Assembly (NCBI GenBank): GCA_004154925.1
Contig: QJNS01000061.1
Location: 62,001 to 126,000 of the forward strand
Direction: 5' to 3'
DNA: 64,000 nt
Source: Monosporascus cannonballus
Lineage: Eukaryota > Ascomycota > Sordariomycetes > Xylariales
Shown here: piece after piece, positions 33,628 through 44,900 of the stretch
How positions within the stretch are numbered: position 1 is the stretch's first letter
How the letters are laid out: each line of letters begins with the position of its first letter
The notes under the pieces: model-generated
Told to the model about the DNA's origin: nothing
The model's database searches: none
Seen by the model: only the letters and a program-made list of their open reading frames with translations
Made by a program: the position numbers and the translations under genes

Positions 33628-35218
33628 CGAGTTCCCGCCGCGAGCCGCGGGCCGGGTGCGTGTGGGTGTGCGTAAAGGTGCAATATGTTTTATGTCGCTA
33701 CGGATGATGAATGGTTGATTTTACGGACAAGCGAGCCTAGTAATTCAGGCGGTGGTCACTTGTATAGGAAGGCCGAGAGGGTCTGCGTGGATGCAAGTCT
33801 GAGTTCACTGCATAACTACGTCTGTCTAATAATTATAATTATCTGCTCGCGAAATATATAATCTCAAGAACGGTTCACTATTTGTTCTGTCAAACACGGC
33901 CTCGAGACTCCCGCAGAAGGATACTACTCCAGGGGTTAAGTGACCTGACGACGTGATGGGATCTCATCCTACGCCGAACATCGCGGCTTTCTAACTAACA
34001 AGGCATTTTAGCTACACTTTCTTATGTGCGAAAGAACTTTGGTAGACTGCCCCAAGCCCACCCCGCAAGGACCGGCATCCCCTGTCACCTAACAGTCTTC
34101 TTGCCGGAACGCACGCCGGCGGTAGGGGCGATGTCAAACCGTGCTATTCTCGCGGAGGAGAATAATATTGTGTAACGAAAACCGAAACTCCCTGGTTACA
34201 CGAAGAAGATTGGGTCCATGTCTAATTACATACTTACCTACTTACCACACAACAGCCCGAAAAGGAAAGGGAGGAGCACCGAATCCCCTAAAGCTGCAAC
34301 CCGACGCGGACTGACTAACTAACAATATATCCTTGTACGCGGGCCAAGACGTCTCGAGTGCGTGGGACAATAAGAAAATAAACCTTCAAGAATCATCTAA
34401 CTACCTAAGCATGTAATATGACTGCGTAGTTTATCCCCTACCTATGTTGTGCCAATGCTACGGTAGCGTGACCGTACACGTACGTATGTACGTGTATATG
34501 CGCATGTGTATGACTCCAGTCAGGCATCGTTCTCCTAGCCAGGCAGCCAGCCAGACGAAGGAAGTCGAGTCGAGTCGAGTTCATCACGCGCTGTGGTGGC
34601 CGGTGATATTAGTCGGCGGAACCTGACGCGGGCCAAAACTGGAATTCCTCTCGATTTGGGACACCCGGTTGGCCGATTCCGGTTCGAAGAAGCAGATACC
34701 GCGCGCCGGTGATGCGGTGACGGCGGGCTAAGTTGGCAGGTTGGTCGGACGTGCGTCACGGCTGGCTTTTCCCGGGAGCCAATCACGAGCGGCACAGGCT
34801 AGCTAGACCTTTGTCATCTGCTCGTGTTGGCATGACTTCGTCTTACCTCCTGGGTTGCTTCTGCTCCCAGTGATTGAGTTGTTACCGAAGTGTGAGTCAA
34901 GGACAGACAGTCCTCGGAAGGACGGATTTGATGCGGCAAAGGAAGCCCAATCTCCAGGACCTAGGAGACATCACCGTAGAGAAGGTTTAGTCGGGAATAC
35001 TTCATTAATAGCTTTATACTAGCGTTTACATTAGTCTGATGGTCAGTTTTCGTGAGCTACAGCTGATCCTCAATCTGCCTGATACTATTTAAATACAATC
35101 AACCAGCGGACCAACCACGACGCCCATATGCGTGTAAGACGGAGACCAAGTGAGACGTTTCCTGGTGTGCTCCAAACACAGTCGTATTCAATGCTCCATA
35201 CCGTGGCTTCCCCGCAGC
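33628..35218. other. Intergenic, no supported gene
   Basis: Region between the convergent 3' ends of the SRPBCC and DHA2-type MFS genes. It contains a short GTCGA pentamer repeat (34565-34580) and a CGTAC/GTACG palindromic stretch near 34477-34492. No coding signal. Confidence 0.5.
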
Positions 35219-37017
35219 TCAGTCGACACGAACGTGCACCAACTCGTCGAGCTCTATCTCACTACTCTGTCCCCTGCTCGCCATCTCGTCCTTATTGGTC
35301 TGGCCCGGCGCGGAGGGCATGGGCGGCGGACGGCGCTCGAAGGTGAGGAGGCTGCAGATCACGCCCGCGGCGCAGACGCCCATCATGAGGGTCATATCGG
35401 ACGTGAACGCCGAAGCGTAGACACGGCGCACCAGGCGCTGCTGCTCCTGCGACAGGTAGCTCGTGGCAGTTGGGCTGCGGTGCAGCGCCTCAAGGTCGTC
35501 CGGGTCTATGGCGCCCGCCAACTGATCTTCGAGCTTCGTGTTTAAGATGATGCTGCAGATAGCGATGCCGACCGCGCCGCCAAACACCCGCGCCTGCGCG
35601 ATCGCGCCCTGCGCCACGGCAAGGTCGACGTGGCGCGCCTGCACCGACGCCAGAATCGTGGCCGCGCCGAGCGAAAGGCCGATGCCCAGCCCGAGGATCA
35701 CTTGGTATCCGTACTGTGCCTTGATTTCGGTGGTGACGTCGGACAGGGTTGACAGTAGGCCGGTACCTATGAGCTGGAGGCACAGTGACGCAATCAGGGT
35801 GACGGATGTGTTGTTCCGCTTGGACGAGACAGCGCCCGCGAGAAAGGACCCAAGGGCAGTTGCGCCGAGCATTGGTAGGAGATGAATCCCAGACCATAGC
35901 GCGTTCTCTCGGTTGACTATTTGGAACCGCTCGGGGATGATGATGAGGAGGGACAGGTAGGTAAAGCCTGTAAATAGTGTGCATCTGGGAGCTTAATTAG
36001 CCCATAAGCTCGGCCACGAATAGATCTAACCTACATGAGAGCGGCCATGTAGACGCGATGTGTGATAAGACGGAGTGGAAGGATGGGTTCCACTTTGGTA
36101 TTGCTTTTTACACCGAGGAATACTTCCCAGGCGATGAACATGACCGAGCTGAGGCCAGCTATGGAGAGTGTCAGAACTATCACGGGGCTGTTCCAGGTGT
36201 AGGCGAAAGCGCCGGCCTCCTGCAAGGCGAAAACCATGAGCGTTGTTGCGCAAAGGATCAAGACGTTGCCCAGGAGATCGACCTTCCGAACGGTGTCCCA
36301 CGGGCTCAGCCTCCGTCCAATGCCAGTGTTCCGCGGCCAAACACAGAACAGAACAACAAGTGATACACAGCCGAAAGGGATGCTATAAAAAGGTTTTAGC
36401 GCCATTGCGTGTACGATGCTAAAAGAGGACACATACTTGATCCAAAAGATCCATCTCCAGTTGATCTGAGACGAGATGACACCACCTAGAACGGGGCCCA
36501 GAACGAAAGACACGGCGAGTGTCATACCTATCAAAGCTCCCAAGAGACTCGGTTTATGCGCTGGGCCGACTTCGAAGAGAACGACCTGTGCTAAGCTGTA
36601 AAGCCCCGATGCACCTATTCCTTGAAATGCCCGACAGACGATGCTGTCCAAGGGTTAGCACGGCCCCCGAGCGTCAAGAACCTTGCCAAGAACTTACAGT
36701 GATGTCATGGATTTGGAGAGCCCGCACCCGGCGGAGAAGGCAGAGAACAGAACCCATGCGACGCAAAGCAGCTGTCGCCGTCCATAGATGTCGCTCATCT
36801 TTGCGAAACCAATAGCGAAGCCAAGGTACGCCAGAAGATAAGAGAGCACGACCCATGGCGCGTTCAGAAAGTCATGGAGGTCCCGGGAGATAGACACAAG
36901 AGACGTAGAAACGATAGACGCGTCAAGACTCGAGAAGAGGAGCCCCACGAGTAATCTATGAAGTGTATGCCGATTAGTAAAAGAGTTCCGGCCGGAAGGG
37001 ATATCCCGAATCTCACG
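35219..37017 (-). CDS. MFS drug/toxin efflux-type transporter (DHA2-like), 5' end unresolved
   Basis: Exons read on the minus strand: an N-terminal exon ending at 37017, then 36955-36698, 36643-36437, 36382-36035 and 35984-35219, all in phase (about 526 residues from the second exon on). The junction of the first two gives RQVALVATLLVGLLFSSLD, a good first membrane helix, followed by SIVSTSLVSIS. The family signs are WVVLSYLLAYLGFAIGFAKM then SDIYGRRQ (motif A), CRAFQGIGASGLYSL, and GLVLGPVLGG-like SFVLGPVLGGVISSQINWRW then IFWI (motif C). These place it with DHA2/TRI12-type 14-helix exporters, often linked to secondary-metabolite clusters. The true start codon lies upstream of 37017, in an exon I could not fix: that frame has no ATG after the preceding TGA near 37115. 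It is the nearest gene to the PKS. Confidence 0.85.
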
Positions 37018-40000
37018 TTGCAACCAGCGCTACTTGGCGGGCACCATCGAGGCGATCAGCGGTTATAAAACACGGTATTCTTATATCTGCGAGGAACAAG
37101 ATATATCAGAATGAGTAGAGCATGGCATCGGTGAATAATGGCGGGCTAAAGTGAAGGAGACGGCAGAGAAGTACAGGTTAGTACAGGCTGGTCCGGTGGA
37201 TTGCTTACTGGGCATGATGAGCTTGGGCTTTCCTCGAGCCTGCTATTACTTCCCCGCGCTCGTGAATCTGGAGGTTACCCAAAGGACGATTTCCCACTCA
37301 ATGCGCCCTGGTAGAGAGACTTTCTTGAGCCGACGAGGCGAGTGTCACAACTGTAACTCGGACCATGTACGGGCGTAGGGGTGCTTGTAGTTTCGTTTGC
37401 AGAAGATGAGATTGATAGGCTGGGTAAAAGAGGAGGAGAAAACCTACGTAAATACGGGTCGGGATCAAAAAAATAGGCTTGGTTTGCGGCAGCGCCGAGT
37501 CTCGGGAGTTTCCTGAAGACGGGTAGTAGTGCCGTCAACGTTGCGGAGTAGTTGCCGGGATCGATAACACCAACTAATGGCAGTCTCGGCCGAGCATTTG
37601 CTCGGGAGCTAACCGAGCTTGCCCTAAAATCAGTCACTTCAAATCCATACTTTATGTACTTTCGACCCCTCGACTGCCTGTGTGAATCTACCGTCCGTAG
37701 CAATATGTCTAACCTTTGCAAATAGAGATGTTTGACATTGAAACGTCGATTCTAACAGGCGATAAGTGTTTGATAGGAAGCGGATGCACGCAGCCACGGG
37801 CAACCGAGACAATAGGGGTGCTGAAAATGTTCGTATATTAGTCTCCCATATGACAGGTCTCAACTGGAGAAGAACACAGAGAATTGAAAGCCTTGGTCTT
37901 CCGTCTATCGACGCTACCCGCGGATATTAGGTAGCACGAAAGACGAGGGGACTGCTGTTTTGGCCAACCTGTCCTATGTTACACAAGACATTTGGCAGTG
38001 AGATTGTGGATTCACACGGGAACGCCTTGTGCTAACGGAACATAACAGGAAGTGAGGATATTCGTCTAGTATCGAGCCTGTTGAACTCAGAAGACCGAAC
38101 TTCAGTCACATAACAATCACCACTCAGCGCCTGCGTTTTTAAAAGCTAAGGAATAGCTGGTGTACGTACCTAATTCCCCATTGTGTATAAGATTTGCATG
38201 CTGTCAGGAGAATCTCTTACAGAAAACATCTCGTTCTTTCAAGCCTAGTTTTTTGCCGTATCCTCTCCTGCCATCTCAAAGGCTTCCAGTTGCGAAGTGG
38301 GGACGCTACCTTACCCAGAAACTTAAGTCCAATATAACGCACAACAATCCAACAAGCTGACATGAAACGCCAATGTCGTGGCCTTGCCATAATGCATAAT
38401 TTCGAACTTCATCAGGATTGTCTTACTCCGAAGAGACCCATTTAGGTCCTAAAAGGGACCTGGCGGTACCTCGAACGGAGATCCTGCGGAGTCCCGGTGG
38501 TGCGACCTTCAGGCCACTTTCAAACATCCAGCCAGCGGAACCGGTCATAAGAGGAAGCCTTATCCTGCGTTGGCGTCCAAACTTTGAAGGGGAAGCATCC
38601 CATGGCATGGTGTGAGGGGCGGGTATAGTTTCAAAAGGGGGCTGTACTGTTCGTCTTTACTACAGGCTATGACAGTCAGAAAACGGAGAGAGAAGTGATT
38701 CGAGTTGGTGAGCCACCACCATTGAGACGATGAGATGAACCCCATAGATGTCCCGGATGGGACTCTGCTGTGAAAGAAGAGCAGCCACTCAGACTTCCAA
38801 GGATGATCAGGAGTCAAAATGGAGAATATAGATATATGATAGGAGTAACACGAATCCCGCTCTAAGAGGCTGAAAGGGAAATTCCGCCTTTTGTTATTGG
38901 CAAAGAGCATAACCCATCCCGTGATGCGATAGTGCACTGCAATATGATATGGCCCTTTGAACTGGGCGGTGCCATGGGATATTTAGAATATATAGAGGCC
39001 TGAAGGCTTGGAGACGACGTCTTCCAAGGCGTCGGAGGGCGCAAGTACTGTTTCAATCCGAATTCAGGGGTAGGGGGCTATTCGTTTCAATGCAACTCGT
39101 TTAAATTCATACAAGGCCGATAAGCAGTAAAGGGATACGATAAGGGATATATTCGTACGGCAACATGCTAACCGATACCAGCTTCTCTGTCTCTAGAACA
39201 TTAATACCAGAACTACTCCCCATGCTGCCCGGACGAATGTTTGTTCCCCGTGAAGCATTTCAGCCTATTTATTTCTAATGCTTCAAAGGGGGACCTATTC
39301 CGTAGGTTCGCGGTGAAGGTCTCCTTTTGTTGTTCCACGTCTTGTCCCCATAGCAGGTCCATGCTCAGCCGATAAGTTCCTAGCAAGACGTGCTAAGTGC
39401 TTCGTTTCTGGTCCACAGAAACCTATGGGAAGCTGCCTGCTACCACTACTACACACTTGCTGCGCCTCTCATCTGTATAGCCGATGTTACCTCTAGCTTT
39501 CAGAGCACTGTGGTATTCGAAATAAGCCCGTAGCCCAAGTTAGTCCTCTCCTCTAAGGGCCAGCTGAGAAGTCCCTCCCGTATGCGCATATTACTAAGAA
39601 ATTCTAGCATTTTCTGCTCCGTGGTCGCCGCGTCTGATCATGTCGGCTTGCCTGCCGCTTCTGTTCATGCCACCGTGATTGCTGCTTCCAATCATGTCGC
39701 CATGGCCTCGATCCTGAAGAAATGTGGGGCAAAGCAGTAGTGTTGCTGCCCAAGCCAGGGGCGTACAGCACTGCTCGCCGCCGGCAAGAACGAATCCGAT
39801 GGCAAATAATAGCTTGTGGGCAAAGGGCTAATTGGATCTTAATAAGCTGATATGGTATAAGCTACACCTGCACTATGATATTGAAGTGCTGACACAGAAA
39901 TCCAGGTAGATAATGCTTGATCCAGACCTGGTGCTCTTGTGATCCAGATTCCTTTCTCGAGTGGTTGCTTCCTGGAATCTGGTGATCCAGTACTACCAGA

Positions 40001-41962
40001 AGTTGGGGCGCTCCGGGATCTTGGAGTTTGAAAGGTTCCACCACGGACGCTGCCTCGTACAGACGGAGTCTATGACGTTTCCAGAACGCTAGATCCATGC
40101 AATAGTTGGAAATGACTATTCCGTCGCAGGGGATGGACTTCAGTATCCACCTATGACTTGTGTTCTAGACGACCCGAAGTGTTGGTTCGTCTGGAATGGG
40201 TGTTGCTGCCGGCCCGGTTTGGTGGGCTCAGATTCACCGCTTCGGTCCGGCTTAGCGGGGCACTCGGGCCGTTGTGAGCTGCCACTGAGACGTCTAAGTC
40301 ACGATTCCTCCGTTGAGGATCAAAGTCACGACCGCCAAGGGTGAACCCCAGGAAGCTCAACCCAAGCCATTGGAGGAATTATACGTCTCTGCGTTGCTGT
40401 ATTCGCGACGGGAGCTCCGGACGTGGCGGCGATGCATCCATCGTATGTTGGCTGTCGAGCTTACCAACCCCACAGCTTCCACCATTTGCAACGTGGCAGT
40501 TACATACCCATGGCGGGAATTGGGGCCCCAACGCGCCATACAAGGACCTTTAGCGAATTGACATCGCGTCTTCTTGGTAAGACGGCTAACAGTCGGAAGA
40601 GAGTAACACTGAAAATCACCTAGTGCACGTCAGCGTTGGGTAAGATTTCGAAGAGCGGAGATTTACACCAATGGGTTTGATCGTCACTGAATGCAAAGGC
40701 CGTTAGGCATTGAAGTTGGAACATTACCACGGGTGGCATGGCTCTCGATCGATAATATTCTGGGTGCATACGGAATTTGAGAAATTGGCAGCCTTGTGCC
40801 CTGGTATCCATCGCCTGGGCCATGTTAGGGAGACCTACCCAGTGTGGCGCATCCTTATGGGACAGGTACATTCCAGGTTCGATCGACTTTTCCTCCGATT
40901 GGCTTCGGCGTCAGAAGATCCCTTTGTTGGTAATTGGAGCCTCTTTTGCAGGAATAACCGTCCATTGTTTACCCGTTGCAGCCAGGGTAATAGTGCCTGG
41001 GGCGAGGGGCAGTCGGTACAAAGACCACCTATACAGGCGTTCAATTACAATGCGTTTCAGGTATTTATTGTTCCTGGACAGGCAACTCTTCAGGGGCAAA
41101 CAGCACAGTCAAGTCACACCCCCCTGTCTGGAGAACTCCCGTGTTGGATTTGACTCGAGTTACGATGGATCACAGACGAGAGATGGCTTCATAAAGACGT
41201 ATCTCTCACCAACCTAAAGGTACCGAAACACATGCTTCCATATCAGCAGTAGTGGCTTCAATATATCTACGTTGGTGTATACTTGCAGTCCTCCGAGGGG
41301 CCAATCAAACATTGAAGCACATGACCCTATACAGAGGAGGGGTACGTATCGACTTCATGCCTCCTCGTTCACAATAGCTTCACCATTGCAAATAAATAAA
41401 AGATATCACCGGTCATATGGTCATATGATCATAGGCAGGTCGTGGCTGTTAGGAAATTTTCACCGTCTTTATACTACGGCATTGTTCAGGTGTCTGCGCT
41501 CACTAAGCTTAGTGCTTAATCAACACCCTACGCCCACAACATCTACAACCTACCTTTCAACGACTACAGCAGAAATTTTCACTTCTTCGCGTATCAGTTG
41601 CACGCTGAAGTCTCCCTCTTTTTATCAGTCATTTTCATCAGTCACGGAATTGATCATTGAGCGTCGCTCATAAGCTCAACCTCATCGATTTCAAGGTTTC
41701 CTCCCCCTGAGGATGCCTCTCCAACCCAGCGTACTCTTCTGAGGCTAAGCTTCCTTCTTTCGTCAACAATTTTCATCCTGCGAAAATCATTGAGCTTGTG
41801 TATCGCTTCTTAGAAGCTCACCCTCATTCAGTTCGACGTTTTCCTCCCTCTCTCTGAAGATACCCTTCGAACCTGTTGAATATTTCTTTCACGCATTGCA
41901 TCCTTATTGTTGTGTGGTCATCTCCTTCTTCGTAGCCAGTCGACCCCGATATAATTCCTATC
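37018..41962. other. Long 5' intergenic region of the PKS, no supported gene
   Basis: About 4.9 kb between the divergent MFS and PKS genes. The start of the region must hold the missing first exon of the MFS gene. Plus-strand frames around 40.7-41.2 kb overlap in three frames and have no domain. The last ~350 bp are pyrimidine-rich leader with an internal tandem duplication (listed separately). Confidence 0.5.
41631..41880 (+). repeat. Imperfect tandem duplication (~133 bp period) in the PKS 5' leader
   Basis: The block TTTTCATC..TCATTGAGC..AAGCTCA.CCTCAT..TTTCCTCC..CTGA.GAT occurs twice, with the TCATTGAGC core at 41654 and at 41787. The copies are clearly alike but diverged. The whole stretch is pyrimidine-rich on the plus strand, as fungal promoters and leaders near transcription start sites often are. 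Confidence 0.6.
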
Positions 41963-44900
41963 ATGGCGGCGTTAAGGGAAGACGAGAATGCTCCTATCGC
42001 CATCGTGGGTCTCGGCTGCCGATTCCCAGGCTCAGCTACCTCTATCTCGTCCCTGTGGGAGATGCTAACCAAAGGTGAAAGCGCCTGGTCAGAGATTCCT
42101 AAGGATCGGATGGACATCTCGACCTATTTCCACCCTGACAATGGTAGACAAGGAAGTATACCCTTCCGCGGTGCCCATTTCTTGCGGCAAGATGTGGGGG
42201 CCTTTGATAATTCGGTAAGCTCATTCAGCGTTCCCTGACCCTGTATTATCGTAGCCTCAGCCTATCACCCCACGCTCCCCCTAGTTCACTATCATCATCG
42301 CTCCTGTCCTCGCTTCAGGTGTGTCGATGCTATCGTCTAACCGTTATCCACCCCCATCCCCTAACTGCTCCACATTCCCCTAACCACTACCCATTACCCC
42401 TAATATTTAGGATTACAATTACTAACTTTTCCCAGTTCTTCTCTGTATCCGCAGACGAGGCAAAGGCTATGGATCCTCAGCAGAGGATGCTACTCGAGGT
42501 AGCTGTGGAAGCCCTCGACAGCGCAGGCATCGATCGTTCGTCGATCAGAGGAAGCGAAACTGGTGTGTGGGTGGGCTCCTTCGTCAAGGATTACGAACAA
42601 ATCGTCCTACGTGACCCCGATAATGCCCCGAAGTACGGTGCCACAGGAAATGGCATCGCCATCATGTCTAACCGGATCTCCTTTTTCCTTGACATCAACG
42701 GCCCCAGCATGACGATCGACACCGGCTGCAGTGCCAGTCTAGTCTGTGTCCACAGCGCAGTTCAGAGTCTTCGAGATGGCGAGGTTGATCTTGCTCTTGC
42801 AGGTGGTGCTGGCTTGATCCTCACACCAGCTACCATGATGCCCATGACAGCCTTGAATTTCCTGAGCCCAGATGGCAAGTGTTACGCCTTCGACAGCCGT
42901 GCAAATGGATATGGCCGCGGCGAGGGTATCGGTATCGTTGTCTTGAAGCGTCTCGAAGATGCCATTCGAGACAACGACAATATTCGAGCTGTCATCCGGG
43001 GTTCCCGAGTCAACCAAGACGGTCGAACAGCCGGCATCACCCTACCCAGCTCGGAAGCTCAGATACGCAACATTCGCGGCGTATATGCGAAAGCTAGACT
43101 AGACTTCGATAAGACAGCCTTCGTTGAGTGTCATGGTACCGGCACTAAGGCTGGTGACTGGCGAGAGGTTAAAGCAATATCGGACGCCCTATGCGCGAAA
43201 CGCCCGAAAGACAGCCCTCTTTACATAGGCTCAATCAAGACCAACATTGGTCATCTAGAGGGGTGTGCTGGCATTGCAGGTCTGATCAAGGCTGTCCTAA
43301 CAGTTGAGAACGGCCTTATACCTAAGCACATCAACTTCGAAGTTCCGAACCCTGACATCGACTTCGAAGGCCAGGGAGTGAAGGTTCCTACTGAGAACAC
43401 TCCCTGGCCGCTAGAGGGTCTCAGACGCGCCAGTATCAACTGTTTCGGCTTTGGTGGTACTAACGCGCATGTCATTATTGACGATGCCGCACATTATCTT
43501 GCAGCACGAGGTCTCTCGGCCCACCACAACTCCATCGTCCTCAACGATGCCCTTGATCCCTTGTCTTCCTCCCCTCCTCCTAGTCCGATCTCCATACAAC
43601 ACCGGATCGGAGTCCACGAGAACAACCCGGCGCTCCAGGGGCTGCCTATCCCGCCTCGCAACGGAGAGACACATCTCATCGCTATCTCCGCCCACGAAAA
43701 GCAGTCACTAGGTCGATTGATTCGTAATCTTGCTACGTATATCCAGGGAAATAGTGCACCATCACCCGACTTCCTGTCCGACTTGGCATACACGCTGGGA
43801 TGTCGCCGAACAAATATGCAATGGCGTACATCAGTTGTCGCTTCGTCCCCAGAGGAACTTGCGCAACAACTATCCCGAGTCAGCCAAACGAGCTTTACCA
43901 GGACCTCGGAGGAAAAGCCTACCAAAGTTGCGTTCGTCTTCGGCGGTCAGGGGGCACAATGGGCTGCCATGGGCAGGGAACTGCTCGGCTTTGATATCTT
44001 CCTACAGTCTATGGCCGAGGCGACTTTGTACCTGAAAAATGAGCTCGGAAGCACTTTTAACCTCCTCGAAGAGATTCTTAAGGATAAAGCCTCTACCAGG
44101 ATCGATGAACCCGAGATTGCGCAACCCGCAACCACAGCTATACAGGTAGCCCTCGTGGTTCTATTGATCGACTATGTCGGGGTCGTCCCTGTGTCCGTAT
44201 GTGGCCATTCCTCTGGCGAGATTGCGGCTGCCTATGCTTTGGGAGCAATCTCCAAGGAGGACGCCTGGCAAATCGCCTATTACCGCGGTCAATATGCCGC
44301 CGCTTTGCGAACTTCTCATAAAGGGTCAGGCAAGTCCGACCAAACATCTGGCCGAATGCTTGCTGTTGGTCTTTCCGCTGAGCAAGCCCAACGGTACGTG
44401 GATGAAGTCGGTAGCAGCAAAGTTAACATTGCCTGCATCAACAGCCCGCTCTCAGTGACATTATCTGGTGATGAAGATGTTGTGGTTCGCATTCAGAAAA
44501 TGCTCCAGGAGTCCGGCGTCTTCAATCGATTGTTACCAGTGAGCGTAGCCTACCATTCACATCACATGAAGCGTTGCGAATCGGCGTACATGGCCTACAT
44601 TTCCCATATTATGCCACGGTCTCCGACACGTACCAGAATACCACATCCACACGCAAGTGGTGGACAAGCAGGCGCTCTCGATGAATCCTTGGATGACACG
44701 GTGCCAGTCATGTATTCCTCAGTGACCGGCAGCCTGATCAACTGGGAGCATCTCCGCCCGGAATACTGGGTGAAGAACATGGTTTTCCCTGTTCGTTTCT
44801 CGGAGGCTATGCACAGCATGATGAGCAGCGACGCCGCTGGCCGACCGGACATTATCGTCGAACTGGGGCCACACTCATCCCTCCAGAGTCCCGTCAAACA

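Noticed and set aside
36961..37023. Reading the DHA2-type transporter from a near-cognate start at 37023 without an intron
   Set aside because: A branch site (TACTAAT) and acceptor (CATAG) are present. Splicing from GTGAGA joins a proper membrane helix, which the unspliced reading lacks.
40710..41217. Overlapping plus-strand frames of about 147 codons upstream of the PKS
   Set aside because: Two overlapping frames of equal length with no family features suggest low stop density rather than a gene.
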